DNA from: Nocardioides sp. NBC_00368
Lineage (GTDB): Bacteria > Actinomycetota > Actinomycetes > Propionibacteriales > Nocardioidaceae
Assembly: GCF_036090055.1 (NCBI RefSeq)
Contig: NZ_CP107970.1
Location: forward strand, 4,280,501 to 4,344,500
Direction of reading: 5' to 3'
Length of the DNA stretch: 64,000 bases
Within the stretch, counting starts at the first letter, position 1. The number at the start of each line of letters is the position of its first letter. The notes below the pieces were generated by a model. The model did not search any database and was not told where the DNA came from. It saw only the letters and a program-made list of their open reading frames with translations. Of this stretch, positions 35,295 to 43,732 are shown piece by piece. The position numbers and the translations under genes were made by a program.

Positions 35295-36260
35295 TCAGGC
35301 GGCCACCGAGCTGGTCGCCAGGAAGTGGTCCAGCTGTTCCCGGTCGGGAAGGCCGTCCTTGTCGCCGGTGGAGGTGGTGGCCAGCGCACCGACCGCGGCG
35401 GCCCGCTCGAGCGCCGGACCGAGCTCCAGCCCGTCCAGGTGGGCGCTGATCAGTCCGGCGGCGAAGCCGTCGCCGGCGCCGACGGTGTCGACGACCTCGA
35501 CCTGGAACGCAGGTTGCCGGACGGCCCCGTCCGGGCCGAACGCGACGGCTCCGTGACAGCCGTTCTTGACGACCACCCGCGCGACGCCCGCGGCGAGATA
35601 GTGCTCGGCGATGCGCGCGGGGTCGCCATGACCGGTCAGCACCCGGCCCTCCTCGACGCCGGGCAGCACCCAGTCGGCGAGCGCGGCCACCTCGTTCACG
35701 ACGGCGACCATCTCCTGCTCGCTCGCCCACAGCGACGGCCGCAGGTTCGGGTCGAAGGACACGCTCGCGCGGCCCGCCCGGGCCGCCGCCACCGCCTGGA
35801 ACGCGAAGTCCCGGGCCGACTCGGAGATCGCCAGCGGGATGCCGGTCAGGTGGAGGTGACGGGCCGAGGAGACGTACGTCCCCATCGGCTCGCTCCACGC
35901 CAGCCGGCTCCCCGCGGACCCGCGCCGGAAGTAGACCACCTCGGGGTCGCCACCGTCGGCCCTCGACTTGAGCTGGAAGCCGGTGGGGGCGGTGTCGTCG
36001 ATCTCGACCCGCGACAGGTCGATCCCGCAGCCACGGAGCTCCTCCTCGACGAACAGGCCGAGCGGGTCGTCGCCCAGACGTCCGACCCAGCCGGACCGAT
36101 GGCCCAGCCGCGCCAGCCCGGTCGCGACGTTGGTCTCGGCCCCGGCGGTCGCCCGGCCGAACGTCGCCGCCCGGTGCAGCGGCCCGCTCTCGCGGGCGAC
36201 GAACATCGTCATCGCCTCACCGAAGGTGACCGCGTCCAGGCCGGTGTCGATGTCGGTCAT
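35295..36260 (-). CDS. kdgK: 2-keto-3-deoxygluconate kinase-like PfkB sugar kinase
   Basis: A 321-residue ribokinase-family kinase. TFGEAMTMFVA at the N-terminus is typical of KDG kinases, and the PfkB signature with catalytic aspartate is DTVGAGDGFAAG. Residues FDPNLRPSLW also match KdgK. It phosphorylates 2-keto-3-deoxy sugar acids for cleavage by an aldolase. The start overlaps the stop of the fumarylacetoacetase-family gene. An aldolase gene is not in the cluster, so the next step must be encoded elsewhere. Confidence 0.85.
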   Translation of the reverse strand: MTDIDTGLDAVTFGEAMTMFVARESGPLHRAATFGRATAGAETNVATGLARLGHRSGWVGRLGDDPLGLFVEEELRGCGIDLSRVEIDDTAPTGFQLKSRADGGDPEVVYFRRGSAGSRLAWSEPMGTYVSSARHLHLTGIPLAISESARDFAFQAVAAARAGRASVSFDPNLRPSLWASEQEMVAVVNEVAALADWVLPGVEEGRVLTGHGDPARIAEHYLAAGVARVVVKNGCHGAVAFGPDGAVRQPAFQVEVVDTVGAGDGFAAGLISAHLDGLELGPALERAAAVGALATTSTGDKDGLPDREQLDHFLATSSVAA

Positions 36261-37000
36261 GCCGCACCCCTCTCCGTACGTCGCTCCCGCACGCCCTCGA
36301 TCACCGGATTGATCAGCTCCCCGATGCCCGCGACGCTCGCCGTGACCTGCTGTCCGGGCCGGATCGGGAGACTGGCCCCGGGGGCACCGGTCAGGATCAC
36401 GTCCCCCGGCCCGAGCGGGAGGAAGCCGCTGACCCACGCCACCACCTCGGCGACGGTGCGGGCCAGCTGACCCGTGTCGGCCGGCGCTGCAGCAGCGTCC
36501 TCGACCTCCAAGCCGACGACCGCGCCCGCCGGGTCGAGGTCGGTCTCGATCCAGGGACCGAGCGGGGTGAAGCCGCGTTGGCCCTTGGCCTGCGTCCACA
36601 GCGAGTCCTGGACCTGCAGGTCGCGCGCGGTGACATCGTTGGCGACCGTGTAGCCCAGCACCCTGCCCGAGCTCCCGATCACGACCGCGAGCTCGGCCTC
36701 CGCGTGGACCAGCCCGAGGCCGGCCGGCACCGGCACCGGGTCACCGGGGCCGATCACCGACCGGGCCGGCTTGAGGAAGGCCTGCGGCGGCAGCAGCCGG
36801 TCGGCCGGGCCGGTGTTGTGCGCCATCCCGACCACCGTGCGCGGCTCGACGGGGGCCAGCACGCGGGCAGCAGCGAAGCCCACCCTCCTGTCCAGGCACC
36901 GGATCTCGTCCGCGAACACGTCCTCGATCAGCCGGTAGCCGTCGGCCTCGACCACCGCATGGTCGATTCCGTCGGGGTGCTCGATCCGGGCGATCCTCAT
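36257..37000 (-). CDS. Fumarylacetoacetate hydrolase family protein
   Basis: A 247-residue protein of the FAH fold. Metal-binding acidic residues appear in VHAEAELAVVIG, and YTVANDVTARDLQ and GDVILTGAPG are family motifs. Relatives hydrolyse C-C bonds, decarboxylate oxaloacetate or act on 2,4-diketo-3-deoxy sugar acids. Placement between KdgK and a sugar-acid transporter, with ATGA overlaps on both sides, favours a role in non-phosphorylated sugar-acid breakdown. ATG 37000 gives the usual MRIARIE start. The precise reaction is unknown. Confidence 0.82.
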   Translation of the reverse strand: MRIARIEHPDGIDHAVVEADGYRLIEDVFADEIRCLDRRVGFAAARVLAPVEPRTVVGMAHNTGPADRLLPPQAFLKPARSVIGPGDPVPVPAGLGLVHAEAELAVVIGSSGRVLGYTVANDVTARDLQVQDSLWTQAKGQRGFTPLGPWIETDLDPAGAVVGLEVEDAAAAPADTGQLARTVAEVVAWVSGFLPLGPGDVILTGAPGASLPIRPGQQVTASVAGIGELINPVIEGVRERRTERGAA

Positions 37001-38307
37001 CGAGCGGTCTCCGAAGCGTTCTGCGAGGAGGTCTCCGCGGCCGGCGCCTTGACCAGCAGCATCACCACGGCGGCCAGCGCGAGGCAGCCCGCCATCAGCA
37101 GGAACGACGCGTCGGTGCTCCCGGTCGTGCCGTTCAGCCAGCCGACCAGGTAGCTGCCCGCGAACCCGCCGAGCGCACCGAAGGAGTTGATCAGCGCGAT
37201 CGCCGCTCCGGCCACGTTGCGCGGCAGGAACTCCGGGATCTGGGCGAAGTAGGGACCGTAGGGGGCGTACATCGCGCCACCGGCGAGGGTGAGCAGGATG
37301 AACGAGAGCCAGAACTGGTCGGGACCGAGCAGGTAGGAGCCGTAGAACGCCACCGCACCGACCAGCAGCCACGGCCACACGAACCGCCCGCGCGTCCCGG
37401 CACGGTCCGAGGCACGGCTGTTGACGATCATCAGCACGACCGCGAGGACGTACGGGATCCCGGAGATGAGGCCGGACATCCCGATGCCCTCACCGGAGGC
37501 CGCCTTCACGATCGAGGGGAGCCAGAAGACGAAGCCGTAGACGCCGACGCTCCACAGGAAGTACTGCAGCGAGAGCAGGATGACGTTGCGCGACCGGAAG
37601 GCCTCGCCGTAGCCCTTGACCGGGGTCAACGCCCGCTGCTCCTGGTTGAGCTGCTCGACGACCGCGTCGCGCTCGGGCGCGTTGAGCCACGTCGCCTGCT
37701 CGGGGTGGTCGCTGACCATCGCCCGGAAGACGAACGCCCAGGCGACCGCGGGCAGACCCTCGATGATGAACATCCACCGCCAGTCGGTCGCCTCGATCAG
37801 GAAGCCGGACACGACCGTCAGCCACAGCACGGTGACCGGGTTGCCGAGGATCAGGAAGGTGTTGGCGCGGCCCCGCTCGCGGCTGGTGAACCAGTGGCTG
37901 AGGAAGATCACCATCGCAGGCAGCACGGCGGCCTCGACGACACCGATCAGGAAACGTACGACGATCAGCGCGGTCGCCGAGCTGAGCAGTCCCTGCACCG
38001 AGGCCAGCAGGCCCCAGGCGATCAGGCTCCAGAAGATCAGCGACCGTACGCTGCGCCGCTCGGCGTAGATCGCGCCCGGGATCTGGAAGGCGAAGTAGCC
38101 GAGGAAGAAGGCCGCGCCGATGAGCGCGGAGACCGCCGGCGTGATGGCGAGGTCCTCCGCCATACCGCCGGCGATGCCGATGGAGAAGTTGGAGCGGTCG
38201 AGGTAGGCGAGGCTGTAGGTGATGAAGACGATCGGCAGCAGGCGCGCCCAGCGCTGGGTGCCGAGCGTCGTCGCGCCGGAGTCGACGCGCGCGTCGGAGG
38301 TGGTCAT
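36997..38307 (-). CDS. MFS transporter, anion:cation symporter (ACS) family
   Basis: A 436-residue transporter with 12 predicted helices. LPIVFITYSLAYLDRSNFSIG near residues 24-44 (read as YSLAYLDRSNFSIG) is the ACS signature, and SHWFTSRERGRAN follows in the first loop region. Members import sugar acids such as galactonate, glucarate or tartrate with protons. It opens the operon transporter-FAH-kdgK-hydroxyacid dehydrogenase and is divergent from an IclR regulator. ATG 38307 has an AAAGGAAT site; an in-frame GTG or ATG upstream would run over the promoter. Confidence 0.9.
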   Translation of the reverse strand: MTTSDARVDSGATTLGTQRWARLLPIVFITYSLAYLDRSNFSIGIAGGMAEDLAITPAVSALIGAAFFLGYFAFQIPGAIYAERRSVRSLIFWSLIAWGLLASVQGLLSSATALIVVRFLIGVVEAAVLPAMVIFLSHWFTSRERGRANTFLILGNPVTVLWLTVVSGFLIEATDWRWMFIIEGLPAVAWAFVFRAMVSDHPEQATWLNAPERDAVVEQLNQEQRALTPVKGYGEAFRSRNVILLSLQYFLWSVGVYGFVFWLPSIVKAASGEGIGMSGLISGIPYVLAVVLMIVNSRASDRAGTRGRFVWPWLLVGAVAFYGSYLLGPDQFWLSFILLTLAGGAMYAPYGPYFAQIPEFLPRNVAGAAIALINSFGALGGFAGSYLVGWLNGTTGSTDASFLLMAGCLALAAVVMLLVKAPAAETSSQNASETAR

Positions 38308-38417
38308 GGGGGATTCCTTTCGCTCCACTCCCGCGTGGCGGAAGTCACTTTCACCATGCGAGTGTGGTGGCGGCCACATCTCCCCGTCAACGAATTCCTT
38401 CCATCTTTCAGATATCG

Positions 38418-38434
38418 CTTCCACCATATGGAAG
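38418..38434. promoter_or_regulatory. Palindromic operator for the IclR regulator
   Basis: CTTCCA-CCATA-TGGAAG is a perfect inverted repeat with 6-base arms, 10 bases before the IclR start. TTCCA/TGGAA half-sites are typical of IclR-family operators. It lies between the divergent transporter and regulator genes. Confidence 0.55.
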
Positions 38435-38444
38435 AATCACGGTC

Positions 38445-39233
38445 ATGGACGACACGACCGAGGCCGGAGCCAAGCGCGACATGGTCGGCAAGGCGCTGCT
38501 GCTGCTCGACCGGCTCAGCACCTATCCCTCCGGCGTACCGCTCTCCACGCTCAGCCGCGAGACCGGCTTCCCGCTCAGCACCTGCCACCGGCTGGCGGCG
38601 GCGCTGATCCGCGACGGCTACGCGGCCTTCGACGAGGACAGCAAGCGCTACTCCCTCGGGCTCAAGGTCTTCTCGCTGGCCCAGTACGTCGCCCACCGCC
38701 GTGGCTTCGCGGGCTCAGCCCTGCCCGCGCTGGAGGAGCTCACCGAGCAGACCCGGGAGACGTCGCTGATGTCGGTCCGCTCGGACCACAACCAGCTCTA
38801 CGTCCACCACGTCCAGGGGCCCCAGCAGGTCAGCGTGATCGGCACGCCCGGCGGCCTCGGCCCCCTGCACTGCACCTCGATGGGCAAGGTACTGGTGGCG
38901 TTCGCCCCCGACTCAGAGCGGAAGCGGCTGATCGACGACCTCGACCTGGTCGCGAAGACGCCCCGCACGATCTCCGACCGCGCCGGGTTCGCCGAGATGA
39001 TCCAGCAGGTGCGCGAGCAGGGGTACGCCGTCGCGGACGAGGAGCACGAGATCGGCATCCGCGCCCTCGGCGTCCCCGTGCTCGATCCCGACGGCCGTGC
39101 CGTCGCCGCCGTGTCGATCGCCGCGCCGTCCTACCGGATGGAGATGGACCGGATGGTCGAGCTGCTCCCGCACCTGCGGGCCGCCGCCCAGCACCTCGCG
39201 GTCGTGCTCCCGATCACCTCGCGGCGTACGTGA
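38445..39233 (+). CDS. IclR-family transcriptional regulator
   Basis: A 262-residue regulator with an N-terminal winged helix (GKALLLLDRLSTYPSGVPLSTLSRETGFPLSTCHRL, quoted in part: LSTLSRETGFPLSTCHRL) and a C-terminal ligand-binding domain with HCTSMGKVLVA and GYAVADEEHEIGIRA, all family hallmarks. It diverges from the sugar-acid operon and likely represses it until an intermediate such as a keto-deoxy acid binds. ATG 38445 is used because the upstream in-frame ATG (38364) would cover the operator. The 3' end overlaps the next convergent gene by 20 bases. Confidence 0.88.
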   Translation: MDDTTEAGAKRDMVGKALLLLDRLSTYPSGVPLSTLSRETGFPLSTCHRLAAALIRDGYAAFDEDSKRYSLGLKVFSLAQYVAHRRGFAGSALPALEELTEQTRETSLMSVRSDHNQLYVHHVQGPQQVSVIGTPGGLGPLHCTSMGKVLVAFAPDSERKRLIDDLDLVAKTPRTISDRAGFAEMIQQVREQGYAVADEEHEIGIRALGVPVLDPDGRAVAAVSIAAPSYRMEMDRMVELLPHLRAAAQHLAVVLPITSRRT

Positions 39234-40050
39234 CGATCTGCTGACCGATCTCGGTGAGGCGGTCGTCCTCGACGACGAGATCCCAGCCGTGGCCCACCTC
39301 GGCGGGCACGAACGTCGAGGAGGTGGCCTGTGCCAAAGCCTGGGCGGCGGCCGCCTCCTCGGCACCGTCGGTGTCCTCGGAGATGGCGACCAGACCCGGC
39401 GTCCGGATGTTGCCGGCGACCGAAGCCAGCTCCACGTCGGCCCAGGTCGACGGTCCCGAAAGGTCCACCCAGCCGTCGACGTCCACGCCGGCGGCAACGG
39501 CTCGCACGGTCTGACTGCCTCCCATCGAGGCTCCGACGAGCACGACCGGCACCCCCGGCCACTGCTTCTCAGCCTCGCTCAGCGCGGCCCGCACCTGCGG
39601 CACCGGGTCGTCGAGATCCTCGATGGAGCAGCGGGCGGCGGCGTAGCCGCACTGGTCGTACGAGAGGCCGGCGACGCCCTGCAGAGCCGCCAGGATCGCG
39701 AAGTCACCCCATCCGCAGCGGTCGCCGTCGGTCTGATGCAGCATCACCAGCACCGCCGACGGATCCGTGCCCTCCGGCGGCGAGAAGCGGATGGCCGGCA
39801 GCGTGAGCTTCGGGCCGGTGACCTGCATCGGCTCCACCCCGGCATCGGTCTCGGCCAGGAAGCACCCGGCAAGCTCACCCTTGAGGTACGGGCCTTTCGA
39901 GGGCAGGACAGGCCCCGACTCCTTCGCCGAGGCCGCACTGCTCTCCCCACCCCCTGCGTCGCCGTCCCTGTCATCGCCCTCGACCCCACAGCCGACCAGC
40001 AGCACGCTCGCGACCGCCGCACAGACCGCTGCCCGCTTCACGTCCTTCAT
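39214..40050 (-). CDS. Predicted lipoprotein with alpha/beta-hydrolase fold
   Basis: A 278-residue exported protein. Signal peptide ends in the lipobox LLVGC, with C21 as lipid attachment site, then a Gly/Ser/Ala linker. The rest looks like an alpha/beta hydrolase: LVMLHQTDGDRCGWG for the oxyanion region, GASMGG as nucleophile elbow, and GHGWD carrying the histidine. It probably acts as an esterase on the outer face of the membrane. The gene diverges from a PadR regulator with only 16 bases between start codons, and one palindrome covers both, so the PadR protein almost certainly controls it. Confidence 0.75.
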   Translation of the reverse strand: MKDVKRAAVCAAVASVLLVGCGVEGDDRDGDAGGGESSAASAKESGPVLPSKGPYLKGELAGCFLAETDAGVEPMQVTGPKLTLPAIRFSPPEGTDPSAVLVMLHQTDGDRCGWGDFAILAALQGVAGLSYDQCGYAAARCSIEDLDDPVPQVRAALSEAEKQWPGVPVVLVGASMGGSQTVRAVAAGVDVDGWVDLSGPSTWADVELASVAGNIRTPGLVAISEDTDGAEEAAAAQALAQATSSTFVPAEVGHGWDLVVEDDRLTEIGQQIVTYAAR

Positions 40051-40069
40051 ATGTCAATATTGACATATG
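40048..40069. promoter_or_regulatory. 22-base perfect palindrome covering two divergent start codons (PadR operator)
   Basis: CATATGTCAAT (40048-40058) is followed at once by its exact reverse complement ATTGACATATG (40059-40069). The outer bases are the ATG codons of the lipoprotein gene (minus, 40050-40048) and the padR gene (plus, 40067-40069). ATGT-N8-ACAT, the PadR consensus layout, is contained. A repressor bound here would shut both genes. Confidence 0.75.
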
Positions 40070-40645
40070 CCAGACGTCGGTGCAGCCACTTCCAACCTCG
40101 GGTTCGCGATCCTCGGCCTGCTCGCGCGACGCGCGTGCACCGGCTACGAGGTCGCGCAGCGGATGCGCCAGCCCATCGGCTACTTCTGGACCGCACGTCA
40201 CTCGCAGATCTACCCGGAGCTGAATCGACTCGATGCCGCCGGGCTGGTCGAGCACGAGGTCATCGAGGGCGCCGGTCCGCGGCCGACCAAGCGCTACCGG
40301 ATCACCGATGCCGGGCAAGCCGCTCTGGCGGCCTGGGTCGTCGGCGATCTCGAGCCACAGCCGGTCCGCGACCTCGAGGTCCTCCGGCTGTGGTCGATCT
40401 GGACCGTGGAGCCCGCCGCGGCCGACGAGCTGGTCGGCCGGCTCGAGGCCACCCACCGGAGCGTCCTCGACCGCTACCTCGCCGAGCTGGCCGAGATCGC
40501 CGACGACCCGGGCGCTCTCGATCCCACGAACCCGCTGTTCGCCAGTCGGATCACGCTCGAAGGCGGCATCCGGTCGCGGCGTACGGCGTTGGAGTGGTGT
40601 GCCTGGATGCGCGCGGAGTTCGCAGCGGCTGAGCGGCGCGGGTAG
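40067..40645 (+). CDS. PadR-family transcriptional regulator
   Basis: A 192-residue regulator: winged helix at the N-terminus (FAILGLLARRACTGYEVAQRM and YPELNRLDAAGLVEHEVI, typical of PadR) and a C-terminal four-helix dimerisation region of the longer PadR/Vir-like class. There is no room for a ribosome binding site outside the palindrome, so the message may be leaderless. It likely represses itself and the divergent lipoprotein gene in response to a small toxic molecule. The inducer cannot be predicted. Confidence 0.85.
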   Translation: MPDVGAATSNLGFAILGLLARRACTGYEVAQRMRQPIGYFWTARHSQIYPELNRLDAAGLVEHEVIEGAGPRPTKRYRITDAGQAALAAWVVGDLEPQPVRDLEVLRLWSIWTVEPAAADELVGRLEATHRSVLDRYLAELAEIADDPGALDPTNPLFASRITLEGGIRSRRTALEWCAWMRAEFAAAERRG

Positions 40646-40667
40646 CCCGCGCGCATCCCGGCGACAC

Positions 40668-41012
40668 TCAGGCCGAGACCGTGCGCAGCGCGATGATCGC
40701 GACCGAGACGACCGCGAAGACGGCAGCCGGTGCGATCGCGGTGTCCCGCACGCGCACGTGCGCGATGACCGCGCCGAGGAAGTACAACGTCGTGCCGATC
40801 GCGGCGGCGACGCCGAGCGGCCACCAGAACAGGCCGATGATCAGGCCGGCCGCGCCGGCGATCTCGAGCAGCGCCAGGATCGGCACGATCCGGGTGACGC
40901 CCACCTTCTCCAGGGTCTCGGCCTGGGCGGGGTTGTGGGTGAGCTTTCCGTACGCCGAGAACAGCAGCAGCAGGGCGAACAGGATGCTCAGGACGAGCGT
41001 GGCGATGAACAT
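40668..41012 (-). CDS. DoxX-like membrane protein
   Basis: A 114-residue protein with four hydrophobic helices of the DoxX-like type: AYGKLTHNPAQAETLEKVGV after helix one, then LALLEIAGAAGLIIGLFW. Members are small quinone-linked or redox-related membrane proteins of poorly known function. AGGAG lies 10-14 bases before ATG 41012. It is divergent from a TetR-family gene and is a plausible target of it. Confidence 0.75.
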   Translation of the reverse strand: MFIATLVLSILFALLLLFSAYGKLTHNPAQAETLEKVGVTRIVPILALLEIAGAAGLIIGLFWWPLGVAAAIGTTLYFLGAVIAHVRVRDTAIAPAAVFAVVSVAIIALRTVSA

Positions 41013-41047
41013 GGCGATGGTCTCCTAGATGATCCGGACTGATGTCT

Positions 41048-41100
41048 CCGGTATAGGAAGCGGGGAGTTTTCCCCGGTATTCCCGGAGCCGTCGTAGGCT
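41048..41100. promoter_or_regulatory. Divergent promoter region for DoxX and TetR genes
   Basis: The inverted repeat CGGGGA-GTTT-TCCCCG spans 41061-41076 and is flanked by direct repeats CCGGTAT at 41048-41054 and 41074-41080. The -10 box TAGGCT (41095-41100) ends 6 bases before the ATG at 41107, implying a leaderless tetR-type message. The palindrome is the likely repressor site. Confidence 0.5.
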
Positions 41101-41106
41101 GACGCC

Positions 41107-41826
41107 ATGGGGTGCCCGAACGATCGCGACGAACGCCCGGAGCAAGCCCAGGAACGACCCCGCCGGCCGGCGCGTGCGGAGCGGCGCGACAGCATCCGCA
41201 ACCGCGAGCGGATCGTCGCGGCGGCCCAGGCCGTCTTCCAGCGCGACGGGATCCATGCGCCGCTCGACCACATCGCGGCGGAGGCCGGCGTCGGCTCCGG
41301 CACGCTCTACCGGCACTTCCCAGACCGGGTCTCGCTGTGGACGTCGGTCCTCATCGAACCCCTGCAGACCCATCTCGCCACCGCGCAGGCGGCGTTGTCG
41401 GCCGACGACCCGTGGGACGGCCTCGTCGCCTACCTCACCTCCAGCTGCGAGCTGGAGGCCGCGGCCTCCGGCTACGTGAACCTGATGTCCACGCACTTCG
41501 AGGGCGGCTCCGAGCTCGCGGTGCTGCGTACGGAGATCCAGCAGACCGTCGAGGCCGTGGTGCACCGTGCCCTCGACGCAGGTGCGGTCCGCTCCGACCT
41601 GGCCCCCGAGGACCTGCTCTTCGTGGTCCTCTCCCACAGCAAGGTCATCGAGGTGACCGGGGCAGCCGCCCCCGACGCATGGCGGCGCAACCTGGCCTTC
41701 TACCTCGACGCGTTCCGCCCGGAGGCGGCCCACCCCATCGACGTCCCACCCCTCACGCCCCGCCAGATCCTGCTCAGCCTGCTGGTGCCGAGCGTCCGGT
41801 CACGGCGACGCGGCCGGACGACCTGA
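41107..41826 (+). CDS. TetR-family transcriptional regulator
   Basis: A 239-residue repressor-type protein. Helix-turn-helix: IVAAAQAVFQRDG followed by LDHIAAEAGVGSGTLYRHFPDR, residues about 37-75, after a basic N-terminal tail. The C-terminal domain (to residue 215) is the variable ligand-binding part of the SbtR-like group. It diverges from the DoxX-like gene and probably controls it and itself. The 3' end overlaps the convergent second TetR gene by 27 bases. Ligand unknown. Confidence 0.85.
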   Translation: MGCPNDRDERPEQAQERPRRPARAERRDSIRNRERIVAAAQAVFQRDGIHAPLDHIAAEAGVGSGTLYRHFPDRVSLWTSVLIEPLQTHLATAQAALSADDPWDGLVAYLTSSCELEAAASGYVNLMSTHFEGGSELAVLRTEIQQTVEAVVHRALDAGAVRSDLAPEDLLFVVLSHSKVIEVTGAAAPDAWRRNLAFYLDAFRPEAAHPIDVPPLTPRQILLSLLVPSVRSRRRGRTT

Positions 41827-42357
41827 AGACGCCGGCACGAGGAACCGCTCCAGCAGGCGGCGCTCGGCGGCGGCGTCCTCGCCGGGCTCGGTCAGGAACG
41901 ACAGGATGATGCGCAGGACCCAGTCGGCGAGGTCGGGGTCCTCGGCACCGGGGGCGAGGTAGCTCTGCGCGACGCCGCGGATGATCGGGGAGTCGCGGAG
42001 CACCTCGCGCAGCAGGGTGCTGTCGCCGGAGTACCAGGCGGCGAGGTGAGGACGCTCGCGCACGGCCGCGAGGCAGGCGATGACGGCCTCGACGACGCGC
42101 CGTCGGGGGTCGGTCACACCGGCGGCAACCTCGGCGACCTGCGCGGTGATCAGCCGTGCCTCGCGGCGGGCGAAGGCGTGGATCAGGGCCTGCCTGTTCT
42201 CGAAGTAGCGATACAGGGTCGCCCGCGAACAGCCGGCCGCACGGGCGACCTCGTCCATGCCGGGCTTGTCGACGCCGCGCTCCACGAACAGCGCGCCCGC
42301 GGCGTCGAGGATCCGCTCGGCGGCGAGCTCGGTCCGCTCCGCCTCGAGCCAGCTCAT
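41800..42357 (-). CDS. TetR-family regulator downstream of a P450
   Basis: A 185-residue regulator with helix-turn-helix AERILDAAGALFVERGV and MDEVARAAGCSRATLYRYFENR. ATG 42357 overlaps the stop of the P450 gene (ATGA), so it is co-translated; a longer form from 42414 would be wholly inside the P450. Tight coupling suggests that it controls the P450 transcript, sensing a substrate or product. The 3' end overlaps the convergent TetR gene. Confidence 0.83.
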   Translation of the reverse strand: MSWLEAERTELAAERILDAAGALFVERGVDKPGMDEVARAAGCSRATLYRYFENRQALIHAFARREARLITAQVAEVAAGVTDPRRRVVEAVIACLAAVRERPHLAAWYSGDSTLLREVLRDSPIIRGVAQSYLAPGAEDPDLADWVLRIILSFLTEPGEDAAAERRLLERFLVPASSGRPAASP

Positions 42358-43547
42358 CCGGTCACCTCGACCCGGAGACTCACGGGCCTGCGTACGTAGC
42401 TCCCCGGCGCCCACACCACAGAGTCGTGGTCGACGGTGAAGGAAGGCATCCGGGCGAGTATCTCGGCGAGGGTCACCCGACCCATCATCCGGGCGGCAGC
42501 AGCGCCCAGGCAGTGGTGCGCGCCGTGGGCGAAGGTCAGGATCTGCCGGGGGTCACGGGTGACGTCGAGCTCCTCGGCATCGGCGCCGAACACGCGCGGG
42601 TCGCGGTTGGCGGCGGCGTAGCAGAGCAAGACCTTCTTCCCCGCAGGGATCGTGACGTCGTGGAGAGCGACGTCGCGGGTGGTGGTCCGGGCGAGACCTT
42701 GGACCGGGGAGGTCAGCCGCAGCAGCTCCTCGACGGTGGCCGGGACGTCCTGCACGGCGAGCTCGCGCTGGTCGGGTCGCTCCGCCAGCAGCGGCAGCCC
42801 GCCGCCGAGCAAACCGGTCGTGGTGTCGTTGCCGCCGGCGACCATCGTGAACGCGAACGCGAGCACCCGCAGCAGACCGGCGTCGTCGTCGGCCTGCCCG
42901 GCGGCGACGAGGTGGGAGACGGTGTCGTCACCAGGCTCTCGCCGGCGACGCTCGATGAGCTCGGCGAAGTAGCCCATGAGCTCGGCGGCGGCACCGGCTC
43001 CGATGCTCTCGTCCTGCGCCGCGTTGGCCGTGACGATCGCGTCGGTCCAGACGTCGAATCGGCCCCAGTCCTCCTCGGGAACGCCGAGGTAGTGGGCCAC
43101 GACCATGCTCGGCAGCGGTTTGAACAGCTCCTGGACGATGTCGCCGCCGCCAGCCTCCCTGATCGCGTCGATGCGCTCGATGACGAACCGGGTGACCCGG
43201 GGAGTCACGTCCTCGACCTGCTTGGGCGTGAAGCCGCGGTTCACCAGCCTCCGGAACGCGGTGTGGGCAGGGGGATCGGTCATCACCATCGGCGGGTTCT
43301 CGGTCAGCCCGATCCGCTCGAGCTCGTCGTGCGCCGTCGTCAGACCCCCGGTCGAGCTGAACGTCTCGTGGTCACGGACCGCTGCGTAGACGTCGTCGTG
43401 CCTGGTCAGGACCCAGTAGTCGCCCCGGGAGACGTGATGGACCGGGTCGTGCTCGCGCAGGGCGGCGTACATCGGCCACGGGTCGACCCACGTCACGCCG
43501 GACGGCGGAACATACGCCGCACGACCGTGATACAGATCTGAGTTCAT
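42354..43547 (-). CDS. Cytochrome P450
   Basis: A 397-residue bacterial P450. The heme loop FAHGAHHCLG puts the ligand at C346, the I-helix is AGGNDTT with the proton-relay acid-alcohol pair, and EELLRL provides the ExxR-type motif. Layout resembles actinobacterial P450s acting on steroids, terpenes or fatty acids. No ferredoxin or reductase gene is next to it, so it must use partners elsewhere (GcoB is unlikely). It is followed by its coupled TetR regulator and is divergent from the MetP transporter gene. Substrate not predictable. Confidence 0.88.
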   Translation of the reverse strand: MNSDLYHGRAAYVPPSGVTWVDPWPMYAALREHDPVHHVSRGDYWVLTRHDDVYAAVRDHETFSSTGGLTTAHDELERIGLTENPPMVMTDPPAHTAFRRLVNRGFTPKQVEDVTPRVTRFVIERIDAIREAGGGDIVQELFKPLPSMVVAHYLGVPEEDWGRFDVWTDAIVTANAAQDESIGAGAAAELMGYFAELIERRRREPGDDTVSHLVAAGQADDDAGLLRVLAFAFTMVAGGNDTTTGLLGGGLPLLAERPDQRELAVQDVPATVEELLRLTSPVQGLARTTTRDVALHDVTIPAGKKVLLCYAAANRDPRVFGADAEELDVTRDPRQILTFAHGAHHCLGAAAARMMGRVTLAEILARMPSFTVDHDSVVWAPGSYVRRPVSLRVEVTG

Positions 43548-43653
43548 GTCTCACACAATCAACACTTGGACCGATCTTGTCAATGGGTCGACGATGCCGG
43601 CGCCCGTCGACCAACCCCGAGGTCAACTCCCGACGGTCTGGCGACTATGGTGC

Positions 43654-43669
43654 TGTGATCGGCGTCACA
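43654..43669. promoter_or_regulatory. Perfect CRP box in front of metP
   Basis: TGTGATCGGCGTCACA matches TGTGA-N6-TCACA at all ten fixed bases. By composition such a match is expected about 0.01 times by chance in a window of this size. It lies 64 bases before the metP start and 107 from the divergent P450 start. Confidence 0.7.
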
Positions 43670-43732
43670 AGCGTCGTCAGCGATAGTTTGGCGCCACAAG
43701 CGTCACACGCATCACCGAACAAGGAGGCGGAT

